Program-made: the position numbers and the translations under genes
Notes under the pieces: model-generated
Databases searched by the model: none
The model's input: the letters and a program-made list of their open reading frames with translations, nothing else
Told to the model about the DNA's origin: nothing
In this document: positions 25,701 to 34,702 of the stretch, piece by piece
How the letters are laid out: every line of letters starts with the position of its first letter
Position numbering within the stretch: position 1 is the stretch's first letter
Source: Synechococcus sp. AG-673-A03
GTDB taxonomy: Bacteria; Cyanobacteriota; Cyanobacteriia; PCC-6307; Cyanobiaceae
Assembly: GCA_003211275.1 (NCBI GenBank)
Contig: QCTE01000016.1
Coordinates: forward strand, 1 to 34,714
Direction: 5' to 3'
DNA length: 34,714 bases

Positions 25701-26213
25701 GTGGCCTCAGGCCGAGACCATGACAGGGCCACCCTGGCCTGGTGCCTGCCCATGGGCCTGCTGACGGGATGGTGGCTGGGATGGATCAACGGTGTCTTGA
25801 CGGCGCTGGCCTTCCTAGTGGGAGGCCTCTGGCTATCGCCAGACCTTGACGTGCGCTCCGCCGCACTCAGGCGCTGGGGGGTGTTGGGTGCGATCTGGTG
25901 GCCCTATCGACGCCTGCTTCCGCATCGATCTCTCTTATCCCACGGCCCCCTAATCGGCATGGCACTGCGATTGGCATGGCTATCGGCCCTGATGCTGCTG
26001 GTCTGGATCAGCGCTGCGTCCCTGCTTGCACCTGCCATCCCAACCCCGTCCCAGGCATGGCCAGACCTGGTGATGGCATTCAGGCAACATCCCCGGGCCT
26101 TGATCGGCGTCCTGCTGGGTCTGGAAAGCAGCGTATGGCTGCATCTGGTCCTCGATGGCGATCCACTGCCTGCAGAGTTCGCAAAACCCTGGCGAAGGCG
26201 TCGACGTCGGTGA
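25701..26213 (+). CDS. DUF2227 membrane protein (putative metal-binding), 170 aa
   Basis: This is a membrane protein with about four hydrophobic segments. It has the DUF2227 features GRDHDRAT at the N-terminus, LSPDLDV (about residues 45-51), PHRSLLSHGPLIG (about 74-86), and LHLVLDGDPLP near the end. The clustered His and Asp residues explain the 'putative metal-binding' label, but no function is proven. The start is GTG at 25701. It is 29 bases upstream of mazG and probably co-transcribed. Confidence 0.85.
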   Translation: MASGRDHDRATLAWCLPMGLLTGWWLGWINGVLTALAFLVGGLWLSPDLDVRSAALRRWGVLGAIWWPYRRLLPHRSLLSHGPLIGMALRLAWLSALMLLVWISAASLLAPAIPTPSQAWPDLVMAFRQHPRALIGVLLGLESSVWLHLVLDGDPLPAEFAKPWRRRRRR

Positions 26214-26242
26214 GAGGGTGACCACAAACGTGTGCGATTTCC

Positions 26243-27115
26243 ATGGCCTCAGGCTCCGAAGTGTTCCAGCACCAGGACCCCCTGCGCCGGCTGGAGAACT
26301 TGGTGGCACGGTTACGCGATCCCGCAGAAGGCTGCCCTTGGGACCTGGAACAGACCCACCAATCCCTCACCCCCTACGTGCTGGAGGAAGCCCATGAGGT
26401 GGCCGATGCAATCCGTCATGGCGATGACCAGCACTTAAAGGAGGAGCTCGGCGACCTGCTGCTGCAGGTGGTGCTGCATGCACGCATCGCCGAGGAAGAC
26501 AACCGTTTCAATCTGAATGCTGTGGCAGCGGGCATCAGCGACAAACTGGTCCGTCGCCATCCCCATGTCTTTGCTGACGCCGAAGCCCGCGACAGCGCAG
26601 CTGTTCGCATCAGCTGGGAAGCCATCAAGGCGCAGGAACGAGCTGGGGCCAAAGCTGCTGCAGTTTCGGCATCTCCCCTCAGCGATCAACTCGCCAGCAA
26701 GGTGCGTGGACAGCCGGCCGTCTCTGCGGCGATGACCATCTCCAGAAAAGCCGCAAAGGCTGGATTCGAATGGGAGGACATCGCCGGCGTCTGGAGCAAG
26801 GTGAATGAGGAACTCGAGGAGCTAAAGGACGCCATCTGCTCAGGCGACAAAGCCCATGCACAGGAGGAACTTGGAGATGTGTTGTTCACCCTGGTGAATG
26901 TGGCCCGCTGGTGTGAGATCAGCCCGGAGGAAGGACTGGCAGGAACCAATCAACGCTTCCTGGATCGCTTCTCACGGGTCGAAGCAGCTCTGGAAGGTGA
27001 TCTGCAAGGCCAAAGCATTGAGACACTGGAGGGGCTGTGGCAGCAGGCCAAGCAAGCGATCCGGAACGAGTCTCAGGATCAGGAACGCCGATCAGCTGAT
27101 CGGCATCAGTCGTGA
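26243..27115 (+). CDS. mazG: MazG nucleoside triphosphate pyrophosphohydrolase, 290 aa
   Basis: MazG hydrolyses (d)NTPs to monophosphates and pyrophosphate, removing non-canonical nucleotides and influencing stress responses. The duplicated MazG fold is visible: an N-terminal PLRRLENLVARLRDPAEGCPWD start with EEAHEVADAI and LKEELGDLLLQV, then a second copy with KVNEELEELKDAI and AQEELGDVLFTL. The EExxE and ExxD metal-binding residues are present in both. The length is typical of two-domain MazG. It ends with a 10-base convergent overlap with the 58-residue gene on the other strand. Confidence 0.93.
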   Translation: MASGSEVFQHQDPLRRLENLVARLRDPAEGCPWDLEQTHQSLTPYVLEEAHEVADAIRHGDDQHLKEELGDLLLQVVLHARIAEEDNRFNLNAVAAGISDKLVRRHPHVFADAEARDSAAVRISWEAIKAQERAGAKAAAVSASPLSDQLASKVRGQPAVSAAMTISRKAAKAGFEWEDIAGVWSKVNEELEELKDAICSGDKAHAQEELGDVLFTLVNVARWCEISPEEGLAGTNQRFLDRFSRVEAALEGDLQGQSIETLEGLWQQAKQAIRNESQDQERRSADRHQS

Positions 27116-27282
27116 GCTGCGATCGTGCCTTCGGTTGTGCCCCAGAGAAGGCGCTTAACCTGGTCGGCTTCGCGGATGAACACGCGGGCCTGTTCACGAG
27201 TTGTACAGCTCCTTGCCCCTTCTTCCAGACGCATCAGATTGACCAGATCAGCTGAGGGATGGTGAGCATGCGCTTGATTCAT
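27106..27282 (-). CDS. Small hypothetical protein, 58 aa
   Basis: The frame begins with ATG at 27282 and ends in TGA at 27106. It encodes MNQAHAHHPSADLVNLMRLE, then EGARSCTTREQARVFIREAD and a QVKRLLWGTTEG end. A strong GGAGGTG ribosome binding site lies 5 bases before the start. It is downstream of arfB on the same strand, 65 bases away. The helical, charged sequence and ribosome binding site support a real gene. Function is unknown. Confidence 0.65.
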   Translation of the reverse strand: MNQAHAHHPSADLVNLMRLEEGARSCTTREQARVFIREADQVKRLLWGTTEGTIAAHD

Positions 27283-27287
27283 CAATC

Positions 27288-27294
27288 CACCTCC
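27288..27294 (-). promoter_or_regulatory. Strong ribosome binding site for the 58-aa gene
   Basis: The minus-strand sequence GGAGGTG lies 5 bases upstream of the ATG at 27282. It is a near-perfect Shine-Dalgarno sequence, uncommon in this window, and decides the start of this small gene. Confidence 0.6.
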
Positions 27295-27347
27295 AAGACA
27301 ACTTGCTTAACCACACCTTAACCAGGGAATTTATCTGGACCATTGCA

Positions 27348-27782
27348 CTAGTCATCCAGTGAGGGCCGGCCTTGCCGGCGACGTTTGAGTTCGCTGCGCT
27401 TGCCTTTTGCATCCAGCCTGCGTTGAACAGCAGAACGCCCCGGACGTGTGGGCCTGCGCTTCGGAGGCGGCGGCTTGAGTCCCTCTCTCAGCAAGTCCGC
27501 CAGTCGCGCCATGGCCCTCTGACGGTTCTGCCACTGGGAACGCTCCTCAGCGGCAACCACCCTCAGACAGTTCCCCTCCAGTCGCGATGCCAATTGCTGC
27601 CGCAACCGGGCCTTGCGAAAGGGACCCAGGGCCTTGGAACTCTCCAGGTCGAATCTCAGCTCGACTCTCGAATCGGTGGTGTTCACTCCCTGCCCGCCAG
27701 GACCCGAGGACCTGGAGAACCGCCACTGCAACTCAGCGGCTGGGATCACCAAACGGTCATTGATCGGCAGATCCTGAACCAC
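27348..27782 (-). CDS. arfB: Peptidyl-tRNA hydrolase ArfB (ribosome rescue), 144 aa
   Basis: ArfB rescues ribosomes stalled on mRNAs without a stop codon by hydrolysing peptidyl-tRNA. The catalytic GGQ motif is at residues 29-31 in SSGPGGQGVNTTDSRVE, as in class I release factors. The protein is short and lacks the codon-recognition domains. Its basic C-terminal tail (KRRPTRPGRSAVQRRL to the LKRRRQGRPSLDD end) is the part that enters the empty mRNA channel. The start is GTG at 27782. It is divergent from speE, with 110 bases between them. Confidence 0.92.
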   Translation of the reverse strand: MVQDLPINDRLVIPAAELQWRFSRSSGPGGQGVNTTDSRVELRFDLESSKALGPFRKARLRQQLASRLEGNCLRVVAAEERSQWQNRQRAMARLADLLREGLKPPPPKRRPTRPGRSAVQRRLDAKGKRSELKRRRQGRPSLDD

Positions 27783-27892
27783 GCTCCAACTCCAACGAGC
27801 ACTGAAAGTGATGAAGGCAGTCTGGGTCCGTTGCGGGGCAACGATGAACCAACGCTGTTCTTAGCTGGAGGAAGGAATCCTCCACAACCTTC

Positions 27893-28756
27893 ATGACCAA
27901 GGCATCCGCGGCCACTGGCGGCTGGATCGATGAACACCATGAAGGAGTTCGTTATGGCCTCGCAGCACGAGTGCTGGTGGAAGAGCAAAGCGACTTTCAG
28001 CGCATCACTGTGATTGAGAGCGAGCGCTACGGCAGAGGGCTACTACTAGACGGTTGCTGGATGACGGCGGAGCACCAGGAACGGCACTACCACGAATCAC
28101 TGGTGCATCCGGCTCTTTGCTCTGCCGCGGCCACCGAACGAATCCTGGTGGTCGGCGGAGGAGACGGCGGTACCGCCCGCGAATGCCTTCGCCATCCGGG
28201 CGTCCAACATCTCGACATGGTGGAGATCGATGGCAGGGTGGTGGAACTCAGTCAGAAGCATTTGGCTTCGCTGGGTGGTAGCTGCTGGCAGGACCCCCGC
28301 TTTCACCTCACGGTGGGTGATGGCATCGACTGGGCCGCGAACTGCGCCGTCGCCAGCTACGACGTGGTGATCGTGGATGGTTCCGATCCGGCAGGTCCGG
28401 CGGAAGGTTTGTTCAACCGCAGCTTCTTCGAGCACTGCCGGCGCATCCTCAGACCGGGAGGCGTCTTCGCCACCCAGAGCGAATCGCCGGAGGCCTTCCG
28501 GCAGGTTCACATCGACACTGTTCGTCTGCTGAAGGATGTCTTCGGCCATGCCGACCCCCTTTACGGCTGGGTGCCGATGTACCCCAGCGGCTGGTGGAGC
28601 TGGACGTTCGCAGCGGTGGACGGCCCCCGCTACCGAAACCCCGACCTGGAGCGAGCGGCCAGCATCGCCTCAGGCTGCGAAATCTGGAGCCCACGCTGGC
28701 AATCCGGTGCCTTTGAAGCGATGCCTGCCTTCATCGAACGGGAGCTCTTGGCGTGA
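27893..28756 (+). CDS. speE: Spermidine synthase, 287 aa
   Basis: This enzyme transfers an aminopropyl group from decarboxylated S-adenosylmethionine to putrescine. The N-terminal beta domain has [20 protein letters not shown], in which the HYHE part is conserved. The Rossmann nucleotide-binding motif is [10 protein letters not shown] at residues 88-97. An acidic pair in [14 protein letters not shown] corresponds to the catalytic region. The C-terminal part carries [17 protein letters not shown]. The length is typical. The last bases overlap the start of speB as GTGA, so the two are coupled. Confidence 0.93.
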   Translation: MTKASAATGGWIDEHHEGVRYGLAARVLVEEQSDFQRITVIESERYGRGLLLDGCWMTAEHQERHYHESLVHPALCSAAATERILVVGGGDGGTARECLRHPGVQHLDMVEIDGRVVELSQKHLASLGGSCWQDPRFHLTVGDGIDWAANCAVASYDVVIVDGSDPAGPAEGLFNRSFFEHCRRILRPGGVFATQSESPEAFRQVHIDTVRLLKDVFGHADPLYGWVPMYPSGWWSWTFAAVDGPRYRNPDLERAASIASGCEIWSPRWQSGAFEAMPAFIERELLA

Positions 28757-29619
28757 GCATCCCTGGCCACTCACTGTTTGATCGAGAAGGGGCGATCTAC
28801 ATGGGCGCCAGCCGGGATCCAGACGGCTGCAAGGTGGGCCTGTTCGGCGTGCCCTATGACGGCACGACATCCTTCAGGCCCGGCACCCGTTTCGGACCCG
28901 CAGCCGTACGGGAGGTGAGTGCTGGCCTTGAGACCTACTGCCCACAGCTCGACCTTGACCTCGAAACCATGGCCTACGCCGACCTCGGAGCGGTCGAGAT
29001 CCCCTTCGGTGCACCTGAGCCAGTGCTGGAGACCGTGCATAACGCCACGATCCATGTCCAAGACCTTCAGCTCAAGCCGTTGATGCTGGGCGGAGAACAC
29101 TCCATCAGCTCCGGAGCTGTCGCCGCGGTCGCCAAGCGGCATCCTGATCTGGCGCTCGTGCAGCTGGATGCCCACGCGGATCTCCGCGATCAATGGCTGG
29201 GATCTCGCCACAGCCACGCGTGTGCCATGCGGCGCTGTCTGGACGTGCTTCCCAGTCGGGAGCTGCTGCAGATCGCGATTCGCAGCGGCACCAGGGAAGA
29301 GTTCTCCGAACTGCGCAGCAGCAATCGCCTGGTGCCCATCGATCAGATGGTCTGCCGGCTGCAGACTTTGCGGGGGCAACCTCTTTATCTCACCGTTGAC
29401 CTGGACTGGTTTGACCCGGCCGTGATGCCGGGCACAGGGACCCCCGAACCAGGAGGCTTCCTCTGGCAACATTTCGCTGAACTGGTGAGCGAGTTACGCC
29501 ACCACAACCTTGTTGGAGCCGATGTTGTTGAACTGGCTCCTCAACTGGACCGAAGTGGCATCAGCAGCGTTCTGGCAGCCAAGGTGACCCGCAGCCTGCT
29601 GCTGCTAATGGCTCAGTAG
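28753..29619 (+). CDS. speB: Agmatinase-family ureohydrolase, 288 aa
   Basis: Ureohydrolases cleave agmatine, arginine or related guanidino compounds with a binuclear manganese or nickel centre. The metal ligands are all visible: H116 in GGEHS, D139, H141 and D143 in LDAHADLRD, and D216 and D218 in TVDLDWFDP, followed by [11 protein letters not shown]. The start is GTG within the speE stop. Pairing with spermidine synthase supports agmatinase (putrescine supply). A caution is that some cyanobacterial proteins annotated this way are guanidine hydrolases. The 3' end overlaps the convergent cNMP-binding gene by 7 bases. Confidence 0.88.
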   Translation: MSIPGHSLFDREGAIYMGASRDPDGCKVGLFGVPYDGTTSFRPGTRFGPAAVREVSAGLETYCPQLDLDLETMAYADLGAVEIPFGAPEPVLETVHNATIHVQDLQLKPLMLGGEHSISSGAVAAVAKRHPDLALVQLDAHADLRDQWLGSRHSHACAMRRCLDVLPSRELLQIAIRSGTREEFSELRSSNRLVPIDQMVCRLQTLRGQPLYLTVDLDWFDPAVMPGTGTPEPGGFLWQHFAELVSELRHHNLVGADVVELAPQLDRSGISSVLAAKVTRSLLLLMAQ

Positions 29620-29993
29620 AAATGAGCAGCGCCAAGACGCTGCTCCCGCAGTCGTCGGTGCTGGCCACTGAGCAGGCTGAGCACAAGTGTGGGATGCCTG
29701 TGAATCAGCTCTAAAAAGCTGTTGCGATCCAGCCGAAGCACGTGAACCGGGGTGATCGCACGCGCTGTTCGACTGTGATGTGCGTCATCAACCACCAGGT
29801 CCTCATAAAAGAAGACCTCTCCATCGCCATAGCGCAGGCGGTCACGACCACCGGTCGTGAGCTCCACCAGTCCACGCTCAATCGCGTAAAGAGCACTCAC
29901 CGACTCACCACGCTCAAACAGGATGCTCCCCGTCGGCAGCAGCAATAGCTCAACATTGCGATGCTCAGCAATCAGCTGAACAGCGGTCGGCAT
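29613..29993 (-). CDS. Stand-alone cyclic-nucleotide-binding domain protein, 126 aa
   Basis: The protein is a single Crp-like beta-roll: LLLPTGSILFERGESVSALYAI, followed by VELTTGG and a phosphate-binding cassette resembling GE-x(n)-SRTA (GEVFFYEDL, then HSRTARA). It lacks a DNA-binding helix-turn-helix, so it may act as a sensor partner rather than a transcription factor. The ATG at 29993 is preferred; a TTG at 30011 would add 6 residues. It overlaps the end of speB by 7 bases on the other strand. Ligand binding is not proven. Confidence 0.82.
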   Translation of the reverse strand: MPTAVQLIAEHRNVELLLLPTGSILFERGESVSALYAIERGLVELTTGGRDRLRYGDGEVFFYEDLVVDDAHHSRTARAITPVHVLRLDRNSFLELIHRHPTLVLSLLSGQHRRLREQRLGAAHFY

Positions 29994-30501
29994 AGGGGTG
30001 GGGACCGACAAGGGAAACGCGTATCAGCATCAGTCTCGTCATTGTCGCGACCGATTCAAGGGTTGTCGTAATTGAAACGACACACCCTGTTGGTTCACAA
30101 CACCTGCGCTGGCTCTCCGGACTGACCAAGACCATCCACGGAAGATCCAAGATCCAACTGTCGGTCTCCTCCAACAAGAGGCTGGTCGGGAGGCACGAGG
30201 CCAGGAAGCACTGGGGCACGAGCCGTCCAGTGATGGCACCAAATCACGCGGGCAAGCTCAACGTGAACCGTCAGATTGCGCAACCTGCACCATCCACCAC
30301 CCCCGCCGCCCTGTGCAGGGATGCAGTGCTGACAGGACTGGCAGGAAGACTTGGACAGAGAGCTGTCTGAACGAGGTAATTCAAGCTAAGGACGCTTTGA
30401 GTAGCGGTCGACGCTGGAGGTGCAATCTGCGGCTTTACTTCCACTTCCAACGCAAACCGGAACAACATCCATAGGATCCGCTTGAACGCCTGATCTCCGT
30501 C
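29994..30501. other. 508-base spacer without a confident gene
   Basis: No reliable gene was found. One plus-strand frame is open from 29996 to the TGA at 30368-30370 (about 125 codons), but its first canonical start is a GTG at 30230. No glycine riboswitch motif was recognised before gcvT. It should hold the promoters for gcvT and for the cNMP-binding gene. Confidence 0.5.
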
Positions 30502-31605
30502 ATGGATCTGCAACGCACGCCACTCCATGACCTCTGCCGAGAGGCCAAGGGCCGCATGGTTCCTTTCGCAGGCTGGGAGATGCCAGTGCAGTTCTCAGGG
30601 CTGATCGCCGAACACAAAGCCGTGCGTGAAGGCGTGGGGATGTTCGACATCTCCCACATGGGCGTGCTTCGAATCGAAGGCAGCAACCCCAAGGACGCGC
30701 TCCAGACTTTGGTGCCAACGGACCTGCACCGGATCGGATTGGGGCAGGCCTGCTACACCGTGCTGCTGAACGACAAAGGCGGCATTCGTGATGACCTGAT
30801 CGTCTACGACCAGGGGGAAACTGCATCCGGCGACGGCACCCTGCTGGTGGTGATCAATGCCGCCTGCGCAGACAGCGACACGGCCTGGCTGAAACAGCAG
30901 CTGGAACCGCGAGGTTTCAGTGTTCAAGATGAAAAGCGGGATGGCGTGCTGCTCGCCCTACAGGGTCCGAAGGCGATCGGAATTCTCGAGACACTCAGCG
31001 GAGAGTCTCTGCACGAGCTGCCCCGCTTTGGCCATCGCCTGCTGCACCTGCAAGGGCTGAGCGACCAAGTGTTCTGCGCCCGAACCGGCTACACGGGAGA
31101 AGACGGTGCTGAACTGCTGCTGAGCCGGACAGACGGTCGCCAGCTCTGGGCGCAACTGCTGGAACTGGAAGTCGCGCCCTGTGGTCTAGGAGCACGAGAC
31201 ACCCTGCGTTTGGAGGCCGCCATGCACCTTTATGGCCAGGACATGACCGCCAGCACCAACCCGTTCGAGACAGGCCTGGGTTGGCTGGTGCACCTCGAAA
31301 TGCCGCAAGACTTCATTGGACGTCAGGCCCTGGAGCAAGTGGTCGCCGAGGGAGCCTCCAAGCGGCTGGTGGGACTGAAACTGCAAGGACGCGCCATTGC
31401 CCGGCACGACTACCCAGTGCTGCACAACGGAGAAAAAGTGGGGGTAGTCACCAGCGGCAGCTGGTCACCCACCCTGGAGGAGGCCATCGCCCTTGCCCTC
31501 GTGCCCAAGGAACTGGCCAAAGTCGGCAGCGAACTGGGCGTGGAGATCCGAGGGCAAGTGCAACCGGCCACAGTGGTGAAGCGGCCCTTCTACCGACGTG
31601 GATAA
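30502..31605 (+). CDS. gcvT: Glycine cleavage system aminomethyltransferase (T protein), 367 aa
   Basis: GcvT takes the aminomethyl group from the H protein and transfers its one-carbon unit to tetrahydrofolate, releasing ammonia. In cyanobacteria this serves photorespiratory glycine. The N-terminal signature is LHDLCREAKGRMVPFAGWEM followed by GMFDISHMGVLRIEG. The folate-binding core includes RTGYTGEDGAEL and LGARDTLRLEAAMHLYG, and the C-terminal barrel includes TSGSWSPTLEEAIALALV. The ATG at 30502 is clear. It is 48 bases upstream of aspS, in the same direction. Confidence 0.95.
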   Translation: MDLQRTPLHDLCREAKGRMVPFAGWEMPVQFSGLIAEHKAVREGVGMFDISHMGVLRIEGSNPKDALQTLVPTDLHRIGLGQACYTVLLNDKGGIRDDLIVYDQGETASGDGTLLVVINAACADSDTAWLKQQLEPRGFSVQDEKRDGVLLALQGPKAIGILETLSGESLHELPRFGHRLLHLQGLSDQVFCARTGYTGEDGAELLLSRTDGRQLWAQLLELEVAPCGLGARDTLRLEAAMHLYGQDMTASTNPFETGLGWLVHLEMPQDFIGRQALEQVVAEGASKRLVGLKLQGRAIARHDYPVLHNGEKVGVVTSGSWSPTLEEAIALALVPKELAKVGSELGVEIRGQVQPATVVKRPFYRRG

Positions 31606-31653
31606 AGGGTCCCGGGCTATGGGAAACTCGCCTGTCACCAGCTGATAGTTCAA

Positions 31654-33489
31654 ATGCGCAGCAACGGTTGCGGCGACCTGCGCAAGCAGCACATTGATAA
31701 GCAGGTGCAGCTCTGCGGCTGGGTGGACCGACGCCGCGACCACGGAGGTGTGATTTTTATTGACCTGCGCGACCGCAGCGGCACCGTGCAAATCACCGTG
31801 GACCCCGACCTGGGCGCTGAAGCTTTTGCTGTGGCCGAACATCTGCGCAGCGAAACCGTGCTGCAGGTGAATGGCAAGGTGCGAGCCCGCCCTGCCGAAT
31901 CTCTCAACGACAAGCTGGCGACCGGTGCTGTGGAGGTGCTGGCCAGCGGAATCAAGGTCTTAAACAGCGTGAAAGGAAACCTTCCTTTCCCCGTTTCGGT
32001 GCACGACGAGGAGAACACACGCGAGGAGCTACGCCTGCGCCACCGCTATCTGGATCTGCGCCGCAAGCGCATGAACGACAACCTGCGCCTGCGCGCTCAG
32101 ACCATCCAGGCCGCGCGCCGCTTCCTGGAGGAGCAAAGCTTCATTGAGGTGGAGACTCCCGTGCTGACGCGCTCCACACCGGAAGGCGCTCGTGATTACG
32201 TACTGCCCAGCCGCGTGTGTGGCGGCGAATGGTTCGCCCTGCCCCAGTCGCCCCAGCTGTTCAAACAGCTGCTGATGGTGGGCGGCATCGAGCGCTACTA
32301 CCAGGTGGCCCGCTGCTTCCGCGACGAAGACCTGCGCGCTGATCGCCAGCCTGAATTCACCCAGCTGGACATCGAGATGAGCTTCATGGACCAGGAAGAG
32401 ATCCTGGAGCTCAATGAATCGCTGATCTGCTCCATCTGGAAGGCGGTGAAAGGAATCGAGCTGCCGAGACCCTTCCCGCGCATGACCTGGCATGACGCCA
32501 TGGAACGCTATGGCACCGACAGGCCCGACACCCGTTACGGCATGGAGCTGGTGACCGTTTCGGACATCGTCAAGGACATGGGGTTCAAGGTGTTCAGCGG
32601 TGCGGTGAAGTCCGGCGGTGCGGTGAAGGTGATTGCGGTGCCTGGCGGCAACGACGCCCTCTCCAATGTGCGCATCAAGCCCGGTGGAGATGTGTTCAGT
32701 GAGGCCCAGGCCGCTGGAGCCGGAGGCCTGGCCTTCATCCGCGTGCGCGAAGCAGGCGAGATCGACACCATTGGCGCGATTAAAGACAACCTCAGCGAGG
32801 AAAAAAAGCAGGAGCTGCTCAATCGCACCGGAGCCCAGCCAGGCACGCTGCTGCTGTTCGGTGCCGGTGACACCACCACGGTGAACAAAGCCCTCGACCG
32901 GGTGCGTCAGTATCTGGCCAAAGAGCTGGGCATGGTCCCAGCCGACCGGGACAACGACCAATGGAACTTCCTCTGGGTCGTGGATTTCCCGATGTTCGAG
33001 TTCAACAGCGATGAGAATCGTTTTGAGGCTCTGCATCACCCCTTCTGCGCTCCCAACGCCGAAGATCTGGGCAACGACCCATCGGAGTGGGCCAAGACAC
33101 TGCCGCAAGCCCGCGCTCAGGCCTACGACCTCGTGCTCAACGGACTGGAACTCGGTGGTGGCTCGCTGCGCATCCATGACTCGGCCCTGCAGCGACAGGT
33201 GCTGCAGACCGTGGGTCTGCCACTGGAGGAAGCCCAGGAGCAGTTCGGCTTCCTGATGGACGCCCTTGATGTGGGGGCTCCTCCCCACGGAGGCCTGGCC
33301 TTCGGCGTCGACCGGATGGTGATGTTGCTGGCCGGCGAGGAATCAATCCGTGACACGATCGCCTTCCCCAAGACTCAGCAAGCGCGTTGTCTAATGACGA
33401 ACGCTCCCGGCGATGTTGCCGACCAACAGCTTGAGGAGCTGCATGTGGCCAGCACCTGGGTGGACGAGAACGACGAGTCTGCGAAGTAG
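31654..33489 (+). CDS. aspS: Aspartyl-tRNA synthetase, 611 aa
   Basis: This class II enzyme charges tRNA-Asp. It has the N-terminal OB-fold anticodon domain ([20 protein letters not shown]), motif 1 and motif 2 ([19 protein letters not shown]), the bacterial GAD insertion (about residues 300-420, with [17 protein letters not shown]), and motif 3 ([21 protein letters not shown]) near the C-terminus. The length matches bacterial-type AspRS. The 420-codon antisense open frame (32029-33288) is an artefact of its codon usage. Whether this enzyme also charges tRNA-Asn cannot be seen here. Confidence 0.97.
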   Translation: MRSNGCGDLRKQHIDKQVQLCGWVDRRRDHGGVIFIDLRDRSGTVQITVDPDLGAEAFAVAEHLRSETVLQVNGKVRARPAESLNDKLATGAVEVLASGIKVLNSVKGNLPFPVSVHDEENTREELRLRHRYLDLRRKRMNDNLRLRAQTIQAARRFLEEQSFIEVETPVLTRSTPEGARDYVLPSRVCGGEWFALPQSPQLFKQLLMVGGIERYYQVARCFRDEDLRADRQPEFTQLDIEMSFMDQEEILELNESLICSIWKAVKGIELPRPFPRMTWHDAMERYGTDRPDTRYGMELVTVSDIVKDMGFKVFSGAVKSGGAVKVIAVPGGNDALSNVRIKPGGDVFSEAQAAGAGGLAFIRVREAGEIDTIGAIKDNLSEEKKQELLNRTGAQPGTLLLFGAGDTTTVNKALDRVRQYLAKELGMVPADRDNDQWNFLWVVDFPMFEFNSDENRFEALHHPFCAPNAEDLGNDPSEWAKTLPQARAQAYDLVLNGLELGGGSLRIHDSALQRQVLQTVGLPLEEAQEQFGFLMDALDVGAPPHGGLAFGVDRMVMLLAGEESIRDTIAFPKTQQARCLMTNAPGDVADQQLEELHVASTWVDENDESAK

Positions 33490-33492
33490 AAC

Positions 33493-33515
33493 CCGAACAG
33501 AAACCAGCGGTTCGG
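33493..33515 (+). terminator. Weak hairpin after aspS
   Basis: CCGAAC (33493) and GTTCGG (33510) form a 6-bp stem around an 11-base loop, immediately after the aspS stop. There is no T run, so it is only a moderate terminator candidate. Confidence 0.3.
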
Positions 33516-33571
33516 AGCACTGGACCGTCAGAGCATCAACCCTGGAAGGACAGTGAGCCATTCAGGGTTTC

Positions 33572-34702
33572 TTGGCCAAACACGCGCGATCGACGGGGCA
33601 TGCCCCGATCCGCTGGAGCGGTGGAAACGACCTGCTGCGCCTGTACCTGCAGGACATCGGTCGAGTCGACCTGCTCACGAGCGAGGAAGAAGTCACTCTC
33701 TCGCGTCTGGTCCAGGCACGAGAGAAACTGCTGGTGCAGGAGCGGGACCTCAGCAATCGCCATGCCGCAATTCGGATCCTGCTGGATCTGGAGGAACTAC
33801 AGCTGCGCGAAGCCAATCAGGTAAGCCATTGGCCCACACGTCAGGAATGGGCGCGGGCGGCTGAGTTGCCCCTGGAGGAACTCAATCGTCAGCTGAATGA
33901 GGGATACAACCTCTGGGCAGACGAGGTGGGGCTTGAGGCCAAGGAACTGCAGCAAAGACTTCGTGACGGCCGCAGAGCCCGCGACCGCATGATCCAGGCC
34001 AACCTGCGCCTTGTCGTGGCGGTGGCCAAGAAGTATCAGCAACGGGGCATGGAGCTGCTGGATCTGGTTCAGGAAGGCACGCTGGGCCTTGAGCGGGCTG
34101 TTGAGAAGTTTGACCCCACCCGCGGCTTCCGCTTCAGCACCTACGCCTACTGGTGGATCCGACAGGGAATCACCCGGGCCATCGCCACCCAGAGCCGAAC
34201 CATCCGCCTACCGGTGCATGTCACCGAAAAACTGAACCGCATCAAACGCGTCCAGCAGGAGATCGCCACCGAGAAGGGACGACTGGCATCGGTGAGTGAT
34301 CTGGCCAGGGAACTGGGGCTGAGCGAAGAAACCGTGCGCATGACGCTGATGCGGGTTCCTCGCTCCGTCTCCCTGGAGACTCGCGTTGGCAAGGACCAGG
34401 ACACCCAGCTGGGAGACCTGCTGGAAGACGGCAGTGCCACCCCTGAGCAGACCCTCACCCGCGATTCCCTCCATGACGACCTGGAGCACTTGCTGGATGA
34501 GCTCACACCAAGGGAAGCGGAAGTGATCCGCAGCCGTTTCGGACTCGAGGATGATCACCCGCGCACCCTGGCGGAAATCGGTGAAGCGATGGCGTTGTCG
34601 CGGGAAAGGGTTCGCCAGATCGAGACGCGCGCCTTGCTCAAGCTGCGCCAACCGCAGCTGCGATCCAAGGTGAAGGACTACATCCTGGGCCTGGATTCCT
34701 GA
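33572..34702 (+). CDS. RNA polymerase sigma-70 family factor (group 2-like), 376 aa
   Basis: The protein contains region 1.2 (DLLRLYLQDIGRVDLLTSEEE), region 2 (IQANLRLVVAVAKKYQQRG, then LLDLVQEGTLGLERAVEKFD and FSTYAYWWIRQGITRAI), region 3 (LASVSDLARELGLSEETVRM) and region 4 (ELTPREAEVIRSRFGLED, then EIGEAMALSRERVRQIETRAL). It lacks a long region 1.1, so it looks like a group 2 alternative sigma factor of cyanobacteria, not the primary SigA. The start is TTG at 33572, since the first good in-frame ATG is missing. Which stress it serves cannot be told. The segment between 1.2 and 2.1 is similar in layout to SigA. Confidence 0.9.
   Translation: MAKHARSTGHAPIRWSGGNDLLRLYLQDIGRVDLLTSEEEVTLSRLVQAREKLLVQERDLSNRHAAIRILLDLEELQLREANQVSHWPTRQEWARAAELPLEELNRQLNEGYNLWADEVGLEAKELQQRLRDGRRARDRMIQANLRLVVAVAKKYQQRGMELLDLVQEGTLGLERAVEKFDPTRGFRFSTYAYWWIRQGITRAIATQSRTIRLPVHVTEKLNRIKRVQQEIATEKGRLASVSDLARELGLSEETVRMTLMRVPRSVSLETRVGKDQDTQLGDLLEDGSATPEQTLTRDSLHDDLEHLLDELTPREAEVIRSRFGLEDDHPRTLAEIGEAMALSRERVRQIETRALLKLRQPQLRSKVKDYILGLDS

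Noticed and set aside
30012-30501. Glycine riboswitch before gcvT
   Set aside because: I looked for the conserved core segments and found none. The spacer shows only generic sequence.
32029-33288. 419-codon minus-strand open frame
   Set aside because: It is antisense to aspS, which has complete class II motifs. No domain is recognisable in it.
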